Assembly: GCF_900113665.1 (NCBI RefSeq)
Contig: NZ_FOQD01000017.1
Coordinates: forward strand, 27,501 to 91,500
DNA length: 64,000 nucleotides
Direction: 5' to 3'
Source: Planctomicrobium piriforme
Lineage (GTDB): Bacteria > Planctomycetota > Planctomycetia > Planctomycetales > Planctomycetaceae
Shown: in pieces, positions 18,287 through 26,736 of the stretch
Numbering within the stretch: position 1 is the stretch's first letter
Layout of the letters: every line of letters starts with the position of its first letter
Translations under genes and position numbers: made by a program
Notes under the pieces: generated by a model
Database searches by the model: none
What the model saw: only the letters and a program-made list of their open reading frames with translations
What the model was told of the DNA's origin: nothing

Positions 18287-20962
18287 ATGCAGATTCCTCA
18301 TTTTCGAACGATCGTCTTTTGCCTGGCGGCCTGCCTGTTCGCGCAGGGTGTGCAGGCGGAAGACGACCTTTCTCTAAAGGTCGAACGGAGTGCCGAAGCC
18401 GTTCGCCAGGAAATTCTGGCCGCGGCGAAGCTTCCTGGCGGCGATGTCGTCGCCGGTCTGGCCGACCGGCCGATTCCGGTCTGGATCGAACGCAGCTTTC
18501 TGGGGACGAACGACGCCTATTCCGGAGAAGGATTTCGTTATGTCGTCTTACGGGTGGCAGTCGCGAACCTGACCTCGGCTGATCTCGAACTGCGACGGGA
18601 GAAGATTCATCTGCAGTCCGCGACTCAGAGGGTGGAAGTCGGACCTGGCAAGTCGCGCGAATATCGGAGTGTTCCGCTCGAAATCGATTGGCATCCCAAC
18701 CGACACCCGTATCCTCAGTCACAACTGGAAACACTGCGGAAGATCAAGATTCCGCAAGGGAAATCGGCTACGTTCTGGTGCGTGTTCTTCGGCTTGAACG
18801 GTATCCCGGTGATTCCGCAGATGACTCTGCAACTGGAATTTGAAGGGGGATCGCATGCTGATGCCGATGTGAATGTTCAGCAAAAGGCACGGCTCGGTTT
18901 GACGGAACAGCGGCTGGGGCCGGCCGGATGTCTGACGGCGTTCACGGTTCATGGGCAGCTTAATCGCATCAATTCCGAAGTCCTGGCGCAGCGGATTCTG
19001 GCGGCCAGCGAGAAGGGGAGTCAGCGGTTTCTCATCGAATGGTCTGCCGATGCGAAGCCGAGCGATGATGTGCTGTTCGGCTGGCTGCTTGGAACGACGT
19101 CTCCCGATCACGATCAGAACCCGTTGCACCTGCAGTTGCCGATTCTGCCGTCGTTGCGACAACTCGTGCTCTGCCGATTGCCCAAAGACAACGCCGACGT
19201 CTCGGAATGGGAAGAGGATCGCCGCAATCTGTTTCCCGGGCCGACTCAGGCCGCCGTGGCGGCCTTGCGTGAAGTCTATGAGCGGGCTGATACCCCGACG
19301 ATTCTTCGCGAAGTGCGCGGCGGCCATCCGTGGTCCCGATATGCCGCACTTCAGGTGGGCGGAAGTCGACTCGGTCCGGAGGCCTATGCACCGTTAATGG
19401 AACTCGCCCACGGAGATGACCCCGAGGTGCGGCGACTGGCGATTCTGGCTCTCGGAAATCAGCCGCAGGCGGAACAATATCTGGTGGATCTGGCCCGCGG
19501 AAAAGATGTCGATGATGCCGCGCTCGCGTTGCGGGGGCTGCTGGCGACGACGACGCCTGAGCGTCAGACGCTGGTCAACGGTCTTTTGGCCGATCCCCAG
19601 TTCGCGGTGCCGCGTGAACAGGTCTTGCGGCTGTTGATGGAGGCCTATCACCCCGCCTGGAATGCTTACCTGATCGCCAGCGTGCATGCTGTGGAGCCGA
19701 CCGTGCGACGGACGGCATTGCAGGTGTTGCAGCAGGTGGGGCACCCCGACCTACAACGGTTTTGTGTGGCCGCGCTGAATGATCCGGATGCAACCGTCCG
19801 CGAGGCGGCGTTCCTCGTGTTGGTCGACAGCGAAGATCCGGCGACGCAACGGGCGGCGCTGGGTTATGCCTTGCAGCAACTCTCGGCAGGCGATGTCACC
19901 GACGCCTGTCTTGATCTGATAGAAGACTTGAGGGAGTCGCAGGCCGCGCCGTTGCTGATCGCTCAACTCGGAAATAAGGATGCGCCGCGATTGCGAATGA
20001 TTGAAGTCATCGGACACATCGGGACTGACCGGCATTGCCAGCAGGTACTCGATCAAATGGCCACGTTGACGCCGGACGAGAAAGTTGCCGCGCTGGGGCT
20101 GACGATCGAACTCTCGCTGGAAACCCGATTGAATGCCGCCCGTGAGGCGGCGAAGTCGGACGAGAGTCCTGTTCGCGATGCGGCCATCGAGATCCTGAAG
20201 CAGATCGGTAACGACGAGGCTGTGGCAATCCTCGGCGGCATGCTGTCGACAATTGAAGATGACGAACGCACCTATCTGTGCATGGCCCTCGGTGAAATCG
20301 GTTCCACCCAGGCAGTGCGACAACTGAGGGACTATCGGGCGCAGGCGGTGAAGGCCAAAAACTTCCGCGCGATACGGGATGTGGATGAAGGACTGCGGGA
20401 ATGGCGCAACGGACTCCCTGGCTGGAACTTTGTCGAAGCCGGGAACCTGCATGTCGTGGGTGAAGATCTCGAAGAAGCGGTGAAAGCCTATTCGCTGGCG
20501 ATTCTCATCAATCCGGAGCTGCCGGATGCCTACTCGTCTCGCGGCAACGTGTTGCTGCGTCGCAACGAATTCAAGAAGGCGGGCGACGACTTCAAGCGGG
20601 CGCACGAACTCGATCCCTACGACAGCCAGGCCGTCACCGGCATTGCGATTGTCCAGGCGATTGAAGGGGAATGGCAGTCGGCTGTGAAGTTTGTGAATGA
20701 CCAGGCCGAGCAATTTCCCCAGGACCGTTTCTATCCGTACAACACTGCGTGCGTATACGCGAGGGCAGTGGAAAACCTGAAGAAGCAACCATCGACGCCT
20801 GAGCTGACTGAACAGATTGCAGACTTGCAGAAGTCGGCGATCGAGCATCTGAAGAAGTCGATCGACTTCGGTTTCAATCAGTTCGACTGGATGCAAAAAG
20901 ATCCCGATCTGGCATCGATCCGCGACCTGCCGGAATTCAAGCAGTTGGTCCGAAACGAGTGA
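18287..20962 (+). CDS. Secreted HEAT/TPR repeat protein
   Basis: An 891-residue protein. Signal peptide at residues 1-25 (FCLAACLFAQGVQA). Residues about 30-300 form an uncharacterised beta-rich region (LRVAVANLTSADLELRREKIHLQ). Residues about 330-690 are tandem HEAT-type repeats (DPEVRRLAILALGNQPQAEQYL, DATVREAAFLVLVDSEDP). Residues about 720-890 hold TPR units (AVKAYSLAILINPELPDAYSSRGNVLLRR) and a final stretch typical of planctomycete TPR proteins (FNQFDWMQKDPDLASIRDLPEFKQL). Likely an extracytoplasmic protein-interaction scaffold. Upstream of mnmE, but separated from it by heptad tracts, so probably not co-regulated. Confidence 0.86.
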   Translation: MQIPHFRTIVFCLAACLFAQGVQAEDDLSLKVERSAEAVRQEILAAAKLPGGDVVAGLADRPIPVWIERSFLGTNDAYSGEGFRYVVLRVAVANLTSADLELRREKIHLQSATQRVEVGPGKSREYRSVPLEIDWHPNRHPYPQSQLETLRKIKIPQGKSATFWCVFFGLNGIPVIPQMTLQLEFEGGSHADADVNVQQKARLGLTEQRLGPAGCLTAFTVHGQLNRINSEVLAQRILAASEKGSQRFLIEWSADAKPSDDVLFGWLLGTTSPDHDQNPLHLQLPILPSLRQLVLCRLPKDNADVSEWEEDRRNLFPGPTQAAVAALREVYERADTPTILREVRGGHPWSRYAALQVGGSRLGPEAYAPLMELAHGDDPEVRRLAILALGNQPQAEQYLVDLARGKDVDDAALALRGLLATTTPERQTLVNGLLADPQFAVPREQVLRLLMEAYHPAWNAYLIASVHAVEPTVRRTALQVLQQVGHPDLQRFCVAALNDPDATVREAAFLVLVDSEDPATQRAALGYALQQLSAGDVTDACLDLIEDLRESQAAPLLIAQLGNKDAPRLRMIEVIGHIGTDRHCQQVLDQMATLTPDEKVAALGLTIELSLETRLNAAREAAKSDESPVRDAAIEILKQIGNDEAVAILGGMLSTIEDDERTYLCMALGEIGSTQAVRQLRDYRAQAVKAKNFRAIRDVDEGLREWRNGLPGWNFVEAGNLHVVGEDLEEAVKAYSLAILINPELPDAYSSRGNVLLRRNEFKKAGDDFKRAHELDPYDSQAVTGIAIVQAIEGEWQSAVKFVNDQAEQFPQDRFYPYNTACVYARAVENLKKQPSTPELTEQIADLQKSAIEHLKKSIDFGFNQFDWMQKDPDLASIRDLPEFKQLVRNE

Positions 20963-20973
20963 GGGGAGTTCCA

Positions 20974-21086
20974 AGTCATCAGTTGGCAGTATTCAGTTAT
21001 CAGTCACAAGTACTGAGATGCATGGTTCGCTAGAAGTTGTTTTTCTTTCCTACTGACGACTGAAAACTGACGACTGAAAACTAGGG
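20974..21086. repeat. two heptad tracts before mnmE
   Basis: 20974-21015: six 7-bp units of type AGTNNNC (the last two drift). 21052-21086: five units alternating ACTGACG and ACTGAAA, then ACTAGGG. Both fill the gap between the HEAT/TPR gene and mnmE, with different units in each. Confidence 0.75.
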
Positions 21087-21097
21087 AATTCCGAGCG

Positions 21098-22594
21098 ATG
21101 GCGTTCTGCTTTGACGACACCATCGCCGCAATCGCTTCCGCGCCGGGCCCGGCCCTGCGCGGGCTGATTCGCATCAGCGGGGCCAATGTTCGAGAAGTCC
21201 TTGAGCGACTGCTGGGGAGCGAATTCGCAGCGGCGTCGCCTCGGAAGGAAACATCCGAATTAACAGGCGCCTGCGGAACAGACGCTGTTCAGGGCGAGTC
21301 GAATGACAATTCGGCCCCTCACCCCCGGCCCCTCTCCCCTGAGTACAGGGGCGAGGGGAGTTTGAAGACGACCTCAAAAACGGCCAGGCAGTTATCCGTC
21401 GCGATTCCTGTCGCCGATGGGACTTTGCAGTTGCCGGCTCAGTTGTTGTACTGGCCCAACCGTCGCAGCTTTACTGGCGAACCGCTGGCAGAGCTGCATC
21501 TCCCGGGTTCGCCGCCGCTTTTGGAAGAAGTGCTGGCAAGGATTTTTCTCTGCGGGGCACGGCCTGCGGAGCGGGGGGAGTTCACGCTGCGTGCGTTTCT
21601 GGCTGGGCGAATTGATCTCGTTCAGGCCGAGGCGGTGTTGGGGGTCATCGACGCTGCTGATCCGAAAGAGCTCGAGACCGCGCTCTCGCAGCTTGGCGGT
21701 GGGATCTCGTTGAAGATCGCCCTGGCGCGCGAGCAACTGTTGCTGCATCTGGCCGATCTCGAAGCCGGTCTCGACTTCGTCGAAGAAGACATCGAATTCG
21801 TATCGCGGCCGGCGCTGCAGGCACGTCTCGACGAGGCGCTGCAACTCGTGCAGGGGCTGCTCAATCAGACCGCCGCGCGAATGCTGTCGACCGGCCGGCT
21901 GCGGGTCGTGCTGGCGGGGTTGCCGAATGCCGGCAAGAGCACATTGTTCAATCTGCTGTTGGGGGCCGATGCGGCGCTGGTGTCGCCTGTCGCCGGGACC
22001 ACGCGGGATTATTTGACCGGGGTTTTGAACTGCGATGGAACGACGTGCGATCTGGTCGACACTGCCGGCTGGGAAACTGCCAGAGACGGCATCGAGGAAG
22101 CGGCGGCGCTGTTGCGGGAAGATCAGTTCGATCGCGCACAATTGATTGTGTGGTGTACCGCCGCCGACCTCACTTCCGAAATGGCAGCACTCGATGCACG
22201 GCTGCTGGAGCAGTGTCGAGCCGCTTGCGACAACGTGCTGCAGATCGCCACGAAGTCGGATCTTGCCGGCGAGAGTCGGGCGCAGTTGTTGTCAGTTTCA
22301 GCCGGACAGGGGAGTGGCATCGCGGAGCTGCGAAAGGAGATCGCGGGCCGGCTCTCGACAGCGGGAAGCGGTTCGGAGATCATCGGCAGCACGGCGGCCC
22401 GTTGCGAAGAAAGCCTGCGGCATGCATGGCTGGGAATCGAACGGGCTCGCGGACTGATTGACACTGCCGCAGGCGACGAACTGATCGCACTGGAGTTGCG
22501 GGAAGTGCTCGAACACCTGGGACGGATCGTAGGGCAGACGTATACCGATGATATCCTCGACCGCATCTTCAGCCGGTTCTGTATCGGCAAGTGA
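21098..22594 (+). CDS. mnmE: tRNA modification GTPase MnmE with repeat insertion
   Basis: A 498-residue MnmE (TrmE), the GTPase that with MnmG makes 5-carboxymethylaminomethyl uridine at the tRNA wobble position. The N-terminal folate-binding domain opens DDTIAAIASAPGPALRGLIRISG. The G domain has GLPNAGKST (P loop, about residue 275), an effector-like AGTTRD, DTAG and TKSD. The C-terminal tail FCIGK contains the catalytic Cys. Odd: about 50 residues (about 47-97) are inserted in the N-terminal domain, containing PHPRPLSPEYRGEG translated from a dispersed DNA repeat also found at 13085-13142. The frame is maintained, so the protein is probably functional. Confidence 0.96.
   Translation: MAFCFDDTIAAIASAPGPALRGLIRISGANVREVLERLLGSEFAAASPRKETSELTGACGTDAVQGESNDNSAPHPRPLSPEYRGEGSLKTTSKTARQLSVAIPVADGTLQLPAQLLYWPNRRSFTGEPLAELHLPGSPPLLEEVLARIFLCGARPAERGEFTLRAFLAGRIDLVQAEAVLGVIDAADPKELETALSQLGGGISLKIALAREQLLLHLADLEAGLDFVEEDIEFVSRPALQARLDEALQLVQGLLNQTAARMLSTGRLRVVLAGLPNAGKSTLFNLLLGADAALVSPVAGTTRDYLTGVLNCDGTTCDLVDTAGWETARDGIEEAAALLREDQFDRAQLIVWCTAADLTSEMAALDARLLEQCRAACDNVLQIATKSDLAGESRAQLLSVSAGQGSGIAELRKEIAGRLSTAGSGSEIIGSTAARCEESLRHAWLGIERARGLIDTAAGDELIALELREVLEHLGRIVGQTYTDDILDRIFSRFCIGK
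21312..21369. repeat. 58-bp dispersed repeat inside mnmE, copy 2
   Basis: Identical at 56 of 58 bases to 13085-13142. It is read in frame as part of MnmE and gives SAPHPRPLSPEYRGEGSLK-like sequence at about residues 72-90. Confidence 0.9.
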
Positions 22595-23576
22595 AACGCC
22601 TGTGGGCGACGGGCTATCAGAGCAGGGCTGCTTCATCGGCATGGACGAAGCCGGGTATGGCCCCAACCTGGGCCCGTTGCTGATTACGGTGACGAAATGG
22701 CGGACGCCGGAATGCCCGACGCAGTGCGAGTTCTATAAGGCGCTGCAGCCAGTGGTGTCGGCGAACAATCACTTTGAAGGCAAGCGGCTGCATCTGGCCG
22801 ATTCAAAAGTGGTCTTCACCGGCAAAGACGGCTTCGCGTCTTTGGAACGTTCGGCTCTGGCCCTGCTGGGGTGCGTGGGTGAAGAGATTGATTCGTTTCA
22901 AAAGCTCTGGTCATGTCTGACTCGTCACGCGATGTCAGCCGTCCCTGAAAAACTTCCTCCGTGGTATCACGCCGACATCTCCTTGCCGGTCGCGGCTTCA
23001 AGAGAACAGGTGCGCGACCTGACTGGCCGCCTGCAACAACGCCTGCAGCAGGCGGGACTGCATCTGGCCGAGATTCATAGCGATGTGGTGATCGAGCCAC
23101 GTTTCAACCGGCTCACTTTGGCCGACGGCAGCAACAAGAGCCTGGCTCTCACGCGTCTGGCGTTTGCATTGCTGCGACGGGCATGGTGTCCCGATGCGCC
23201 TGGTCGAACGCTGTTTGTCGGTGACAAGCATGGGGGCCGCAATCGGTATGACGAACTCCTCTCGGAATTCCTCGACGGCCACCTGATCTTCCGCATGGAA
23301 GAAGGCCAAACCCTCAGCCGCTATCGGGTCGGCGGCACCGAGCTGCGTTTTCAGGTGCAGGGAGAACAACACCTGCCGGTCGCCTGTGCGTCGATCATTT
23401 CCAAGTACGTCCGCGAACTGGCAATGGACCTGTTCAACGCCTACTGGGCACAGCATTGCCCGGAACTGAAACCGACTCGCGGGTATCCGAACGACGCAAA
23501 ACGCTTTCGGGCCGCGATTGAGCCGATGCGACTGCAGTTAGGGATTGAAGAGCATGTGCTGTGGCGGGAAAGGTAA
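22548..23576 (+). CDS. RNase HII-like protein
   Basis: 342 residues if started at 22548, overlapping mnmE by 47 bp; a GTG at 22602, just after the mnmE stop, is an alternative. Landmarks of the RNase HII fold are GMDEAGYGPNLGPL (motif I, Asp-Glu), HLADSKVV (the DSK motif), VGDKHGGRNRY (the third Asp region) and ASIISKYVREL (equivalent to AKxxRD). The last conserved Asp appears as Glu, and the protein is longer than ordinary RNase HII (about 200-260). A divergent RNA/DNA-hybrid nuclease is the best reading; activity is not certain. Translational coupling with mnmE is likely. Confidence 0.78.
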   Translation: MISSTASSAGSVSASETPVGDGLSEQGCFIGMDEAGYGPNLGPLLITVTKWRTPECPTQCEFYKALQPVVSANNHFEGKRLHLADSKVVFTGKDGFASLERSALALLGCVGEEIDSFQKLWSCLTRHAMSAVPEKLPPWYHADISLPVAASREQVRDLTGRLQQRLQQAGLHLAEIHSDVVIEPRFNRLTLADGSNKSLALTRLAFALLRRAWCPDAPGRTLFVGDKHGGRNRYDELLSEFLDGHLIFRMEEGQTLSRYRVGGTELRFQVQGEQHLPVACASIISKYVRELAMDLFNAYWAQHCPELKPTRGYPNDAKRFRAAIEPMRLQLGIEEHVLWRER

Positions 23577-23677
23577 AAAGCCGCATTCTGGCGATTTCGC
23601 ACATCGTCTGACCAGCCGTTGCCGAGGCTTAAGATTAAATCGTCTGCAGGACTCGGCACCCAAAATACGTTCAGTTA

Positions 23678-23733
23678 GCGTGAATGATAAATGTCGTCGT
23701 TCACGCTTAAAGAACATAAGTTAAGCGTTCTTT
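23678..23733. terminator. overlapping hairpins between convergent genes
   Basis: Three alternative 7-bp stems: GCGTGAA/TTCACGC (23678-23706), CGCTTAA/TTAAGCG (23704-23727) and AAAGAAC/GTTCTTT (23709-23733). They separate the RNase HII-like gene from the convergent DUF2294 gene and overlap the stop codon of the latter. No strong T run. Confidence 0.4.
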
Positions 23734-24134
23734 GTCTCGACGCGGTCGCGGCGTTTGGGTTCGCGGATGGTCGGGGAGCGGGAGAGGATGAAGACGACGA
23801 GTTCTTCTCCGGTGACGGTGCTGATGTCGTGGTGCAGGCTGACGATCTCGGCACCGGTGGTTTGCTGGATCATCGCATCCAGTGTCGGTCGGGCGAGTTC
23901 GATGAGCTGCGTTCGCACCTGTTTCAGCAGGTCGCGGCCTTTTTCAGGCGGAAGCGTGCGGACCAGGTGTTTTTCGGCCGCGGTCAGCACGTCTTGCAGG
24001 CGAATCACGAGCATCTCGCCGATCAGGTAGGTGTGGATGTCCTGCGGACCCCGGCCCATGAATTCCTGTTCGAATTTCGTCATGCCTTCGCAGACGGCCG
24101 CTTCGATTTCGCCTTGTGTCCTGGGAGTCGCCAT
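23721..24134 (-). CDS. DUF2294 domain protein (copy A)
   Basis: 137 residues, cytoplasmic. The DUF2294 pattern is visible: an N-terminal helix with FEQEFMGRGPQDIHTYLIGEMLVIRLQDVLTAAEKHLV, a long central helix and a C-terminal TGAEIVSLHHDISTVTGEELVVFIL. The family is small and of unknown biochemistry. A second, diverged member lies at 24932-25366 on the other strand, with a probable small RNA in between. Homologues I know of stand alone, so a facing pair is unusual. Confidence 0.85.
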   Translation of the reverse strand: MATPRTQGEIEAAVCEGMTKFEQEFMGRGPQDIHTYLIGEMLVIRLQDVLTAAEKHLVRTLPPEKGRDLLKQVRTQLIELARPTLDAMIQQTTGAEIVSLHHDISTVTGEELVVFILSRSPTIREPKRRDRVETKNA

Positions 24135-24267
24135 GAGTGTCTCGTGCTGGGAAAAGCGAGCGGATCACGGCTGTTGTGAAGAATTACGCACGCGGGAAGT
24201 ATCATCGCGCCAGGTGTTGCCGGCCCCGCGGTTCCACTTATCTTAGGCGGTTAAATCCGGGATTCCA

Positions 24268-24295
24268 TTGACTTTGACCTGGGGAGAGATAGGAT
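24268..24295 (+). promoter_or_regulatory. sigma-70-type promoter of the probable small RNA
   Basis: TTGACT (24268-24273) and TAGGAT (24290-24295) with a 16-bp spacer. Transcription would start near 24302. Confidence 0.5.
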
Positions 24296-24301
24296 TCGTT
24301 A

Positions 24302-24474
24302 AATACCTGGAGCGAATTCGAGACGTTAAGTTGCGATGAATTGGCTGCGGGTAAAGTGAGAATAACAGCGGAAGACTAGGTGGCGGCAGCTCGCAAGTCG
24401 GGCGGCTGGCACAAGAGTAAGCCGACGAGGTTCTGGACGCTTGTTGCGAGCGCCGGAGCCCCGTCGGCTTTTTT
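24302..24474 (+). ncRNA. candidate small RNA, about 170 nt
   Basis: Defined by the promoter pair upstream and the terminator at its 3' end; no open frame with a plausible start fits inside. It could also be an attenuated leader for the gene at 24604. I recognise no known RNA family in it. Confidence 0.4.
24419..24474 (+). terminator. long-stem intrinsic terminator
   Basis: An outer stem AAGCCGACG/CGTCGGCTT (9 bp) encloses GGTTCTGG/CCGGAGCC and CGC/GCG, making an extended hairpin about 50 nt long, followed by six T residues (24469-24474). No annotated plus-strand gene lies upstream of it for more than 800 bp. Confidence 0.85.
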
Positions 24475-24603
24475 CGTTTTGGGTTACTCCGCACTGTCCT
24501 ACGGTGTTTCGCCTACTGTGTTTCGCGGCTGCTGACCAGCCGTGTTGCCAGCGGCTCCGTCGCGCATCGACAGAACTGTGTGGCCTCCCGCAAGGAGGGC
24601 GTG

Positions 24604-24930
24604 ATGACGTGGAAACAAATGACAACCCGCTGGCTGGAGTTTGGAAATCAGGCTCGTGGCCGGCTGAGCCAGTGGCGTGCGAAGTCGCCGCAACTGAGCG
24701 CTGCCGAGCGCCATCAGCGGATCGTGCAAATCCAGCAGGAACGCGGCGTCGGCTTTGCACAGGCAGAGCAGGATTTTGAGAGCGGGGCGAATGAACAGCG
24801 GGGAATTGAAGACACATACGCGGCGAAGTCCGCGTCCCCGTCGGTTGAACTTCCCAAGATCGAGGCAGGCCGCTGGGACGACGACGGCGGGACGTCGCCG
24901 GTTCCCCGTGTTTCGGCCGAAAAGGATTGA
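24604..24930 (+). CDS. Small helical protein, unknown function
   Basis: 108 residues. The start at 24604 is chosen because AAGGAGG lies 5 nt upstream, one of the best ribosome sites in the window; frames reaching 24580 add eight residues only. The N-terminal two thirds are predicted helical (ARGRLSQWRAKSPQLSAAERHQRIVQIQQERGVGFAQAEQDFE), the tail acidic and disordered. No family is recognised. It ends one base before the ATG of the DUF2294 gene at 24932, so the two are translationally coupled and probably act together. Confidence 0.68.
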   Translation: MTWKQMTTRWLEFGNQARGRLSQWRAKSPQLSAAERHQRIVQIQQERGVGFAQAEQDFESGANEQRGIEDTYAAKSASPSVELPKIEAGRWDDDGGTSPVPRVSAEKD

Positions 24931-24931
24931 A

Positions 24932-25366
24932 ATGGTGGATGCCCAGCTCACGATGGCCCAGCAGGTGGCCCAGGCGATCAGCAAGTTCCAGCGGGAACGG
25001 ACCGGCCATGCGCCGGTCTCCGTCACGGTTGTGCTCAGCGAAGGGATGCTCGTCGTCACGATGAACGGAGTGTTATCTCCGGCTGAGAAAATGATGGCGC
25101 AGACACCCGAAGGTGCGGCCCAAGTGCGAGAGTTTCATCGTCAATTGTTTCAGAACTCGGTTGCCGATCTACGGGTCGAGATCCAGCGTATCACCGGAGT
25201 CGATGTCCACGAGTGCGCCGCCGAAGTGGAGACGAAAACCGGCGCGGTGATTCACGTCTTCACCTCCGGGACGATGGTGCAGGTTTTCCAGTTGGGCGGC
25301 AATCTCAGCGAGGAAGCCTGGAACGGCACGGTGGTGAAGCCAGCACCGATTATTGGAAGAGGCTGA
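24932..25366 (+). CDS. DUF2294 domain protein (copy B)
   Basis: 144 residues, started at 24932, the ATG right after the upstream stop codon. Recognisable DUF2294 core: VSVTVVLSEGMLVVTMNGVLSPAEKMMAQTPEGAAQVREFHRQLFQ, then VEIQRITGVDVHECAAEVETKTGAVIHVFTSG. It differs strongly from copy A (23721-24134) but aligns in the same order of elements, including the AEK helix start. The family function is unknown; it is not a membrane protein. The coupled upstream gene and nearby histidine kinase suggest a signalling or regulatory setting, which is inference only. Confidence 0.82.
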   Translation: MVDAQLTMAQQVAQAISKFQRERTGHAPVSVTVVLSEGMLVVTMNGVLSPAEKMMAQTPEGAAQVREFHRQLFQNSVADLRVEIQRITGVDVHECAAEVETKTGAVIHVFTSGTMVQVFQLGGNLSEEAWNGTVVKPAPIIGRG

Positions 25367-25434
25367 CGCGCTGTTGCCGAGGCCCGTCGTTCGCAATTGC
25401 TTTTAAGTTTTGAAATTTTGAACAGGGAGTCTTC

Positions 25435-25704
25435 ATGTCGGCTCTGATTTTTGCAGCCTGCCTGCTGACGGCGATTGCCGTGTTTGCGTTTGGATCAGTC
25501 AACGATTTTGGTTTGCGACTGAGCGTAGTCTTTTCGACCGCCTCATTGATGCTGTGTGCATTGGCTTGTTTCGCCCGGCGGTTTGATCGGCGTTATTTCA
25601 GTCGTACGAACTTCTGGGCGCCGAGTCGTCGAACTGAGCTGCATCATGTGCCGCTGGTTCCGCGGCTGGCTCTTGTCCCAGTGACGGTGCACTCAAATCA
25701 ATAA
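25435..25704 (+). CDS. Small two-TM membrane protein
   Basis: 89 residues. AGGGAG lies 6-7 nt before the ATG. Two membrane helices (about residues 3-24 and 28-46) are followed by a basic tail (ARRFDRRYF). No family recognised. It sits between the DUF2294 protein and the histidine kinase on the same strand and could belong to that unit. Confidence 0.6.
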   Translation: MSALIFAACLLTAIAVFAFGSVNDFGLRLSVVFSTASLMLCALACFARRFDRRYFSRTNFWAPSRRTELHHVPLVPRLALVPVTVHSNQ

Positions 25705-25770
25705 GCGAAAAATTGCCCGGAATGAAGATCGCGTTCTCTGCCTTGATACCCCCCTTCAAGGAGTCAAACG

Positions 25771-26598
25771 ATGTCCGACGAAAGTGCGGAATTAAGAACA
25801 AAAGAGCTGGTGCATGATTTTCGAAACATCCTGAACAGCATTCAGATGTGCTCTGCAATGGCGCTGATGGACCTGCCGGCGGATTCTGCGGCGGCAGAGA
25901 TGTTCCGCGAAATTCAGGCGGCCTCCACTCAGGGGGGGACTCTCTGCGGGCAGATGCTCGATGGCAATCAGCCGACGGCCGACGACCTCCAGGGGCATGA
26001 TCTGAGCGCGATCGCGCGTGAGATGACCTCGATGTTCCACCATTCATTGCCGGGTACGGTGACGCTCGATTGCAGCCTGGCGGCGGACATGCCGTTGGTG
26101 GCGATGTCGGCCAGTCGCCTGCGGCAGATCCTGACGAATCTGGTGACGAACGCCGCGCAGTCGCTGGGAACCCATTCCGGCTCTGTTCAAATCCGCACGG
26201 GCTGGAGCGAACGGGGCGACTGCGGCCCCTTTGCGACTGCGGACGACGACCAGTCGCGGATTCAGAATCAGGTGTATCTGGAAGTTTCCGACACCGGCTG
26301 CGGTATGGACGAGGCGACCAAAAATCGAGTGTTCGACCCGCATTTCACCACCAAGGCAACTGGTCACGGGCTGGGGATGGCTTCGGTTTCAAGGATCGTG
26401 GCGGAGAACGGCGGCACGATTCACATCGACAGCCGCGTGGGCATCGGCACGAGCATCCTGGTGACGTTCCCCTGCGGCGCGTGCCCGACCTCACGCGAGG
26501 ACCGGCTGCCCCACCGCACCCGCATCGCCCGCATGCTCTCCCCCGTGCGATCAGTGGTGATTGCCGATTGCGGAGTAGTCTGCGTGAACGAGGCGTGA
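25771..26598 (+). CDS. Soluble sensor histidine kinase
   Basis: 275 residues with a good ribosome site (AAGGAG). It starts almost directly with the phospho-acceptor H box (HDFRNILNSI, His about 15), so there is no N-terminal sensor or membrane segment. The ATPase part has the N box (LTNLVTNAAQSL, about 120), G1 (DTGCGM, about 180), F box (FDPHFTTK) and G2 (GHGLGMASV). The 45-residue tail is unlike known domains. It resembles NtrB-type kinases that receive signals through partner proteins. No response regulator is adjacent; the sigma-54-type regulator at 38220 is 12 kb away. The upstream DUF2294 or two-TM protein could be input modules, but that is speculation. Confidence 0.88.
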   Translation: MSDESAELRTKELVHDFRNILNSIQMCSAMALMDLPADSAAAEMFREIQAASTQGGTLCGQMLDGNQPTADDLQGHDLSAIAREMTSMFHHSLPGTVTLDCSLAADMPLVAMSASRLRQILTNLVTNAAQSLGTHSGSVQIRTGWSERGDCGPFATADDDQSRIQNQVYLEVSDTGCGMDEATKNRVFDPHFTTKATGHGLGMASVSRIVAENGGTIHIDSRVGIGTSILVTFPCGACPTSREDRLPHRTRIARMLSPVRSVVIADCGVVCVNEA

Positions 26599-26736
26599 AT
26601 GTGTGATTGATGACTCGGTCGCGTTGAGTGATTTCGACGATTTGGAATCATCAGGAGATCCGCGAAAGAAGTCACATTTTGTTGGCTGCCATCACGAGCA
26701 GCTCTTCTATTGGGATGGCCGTTGACAAATTGTCAC

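Larger units (their letters stand above)
24135..24603. other. gap containing a probable small RNA gene
   Basis: 469 bp between divergent genes. Holds a promoter-like pair at 24268-24295 and a very stable intrinsic terminator at 24419-24474, with no reading frame of any credibility between them. Confidence 0.55.
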
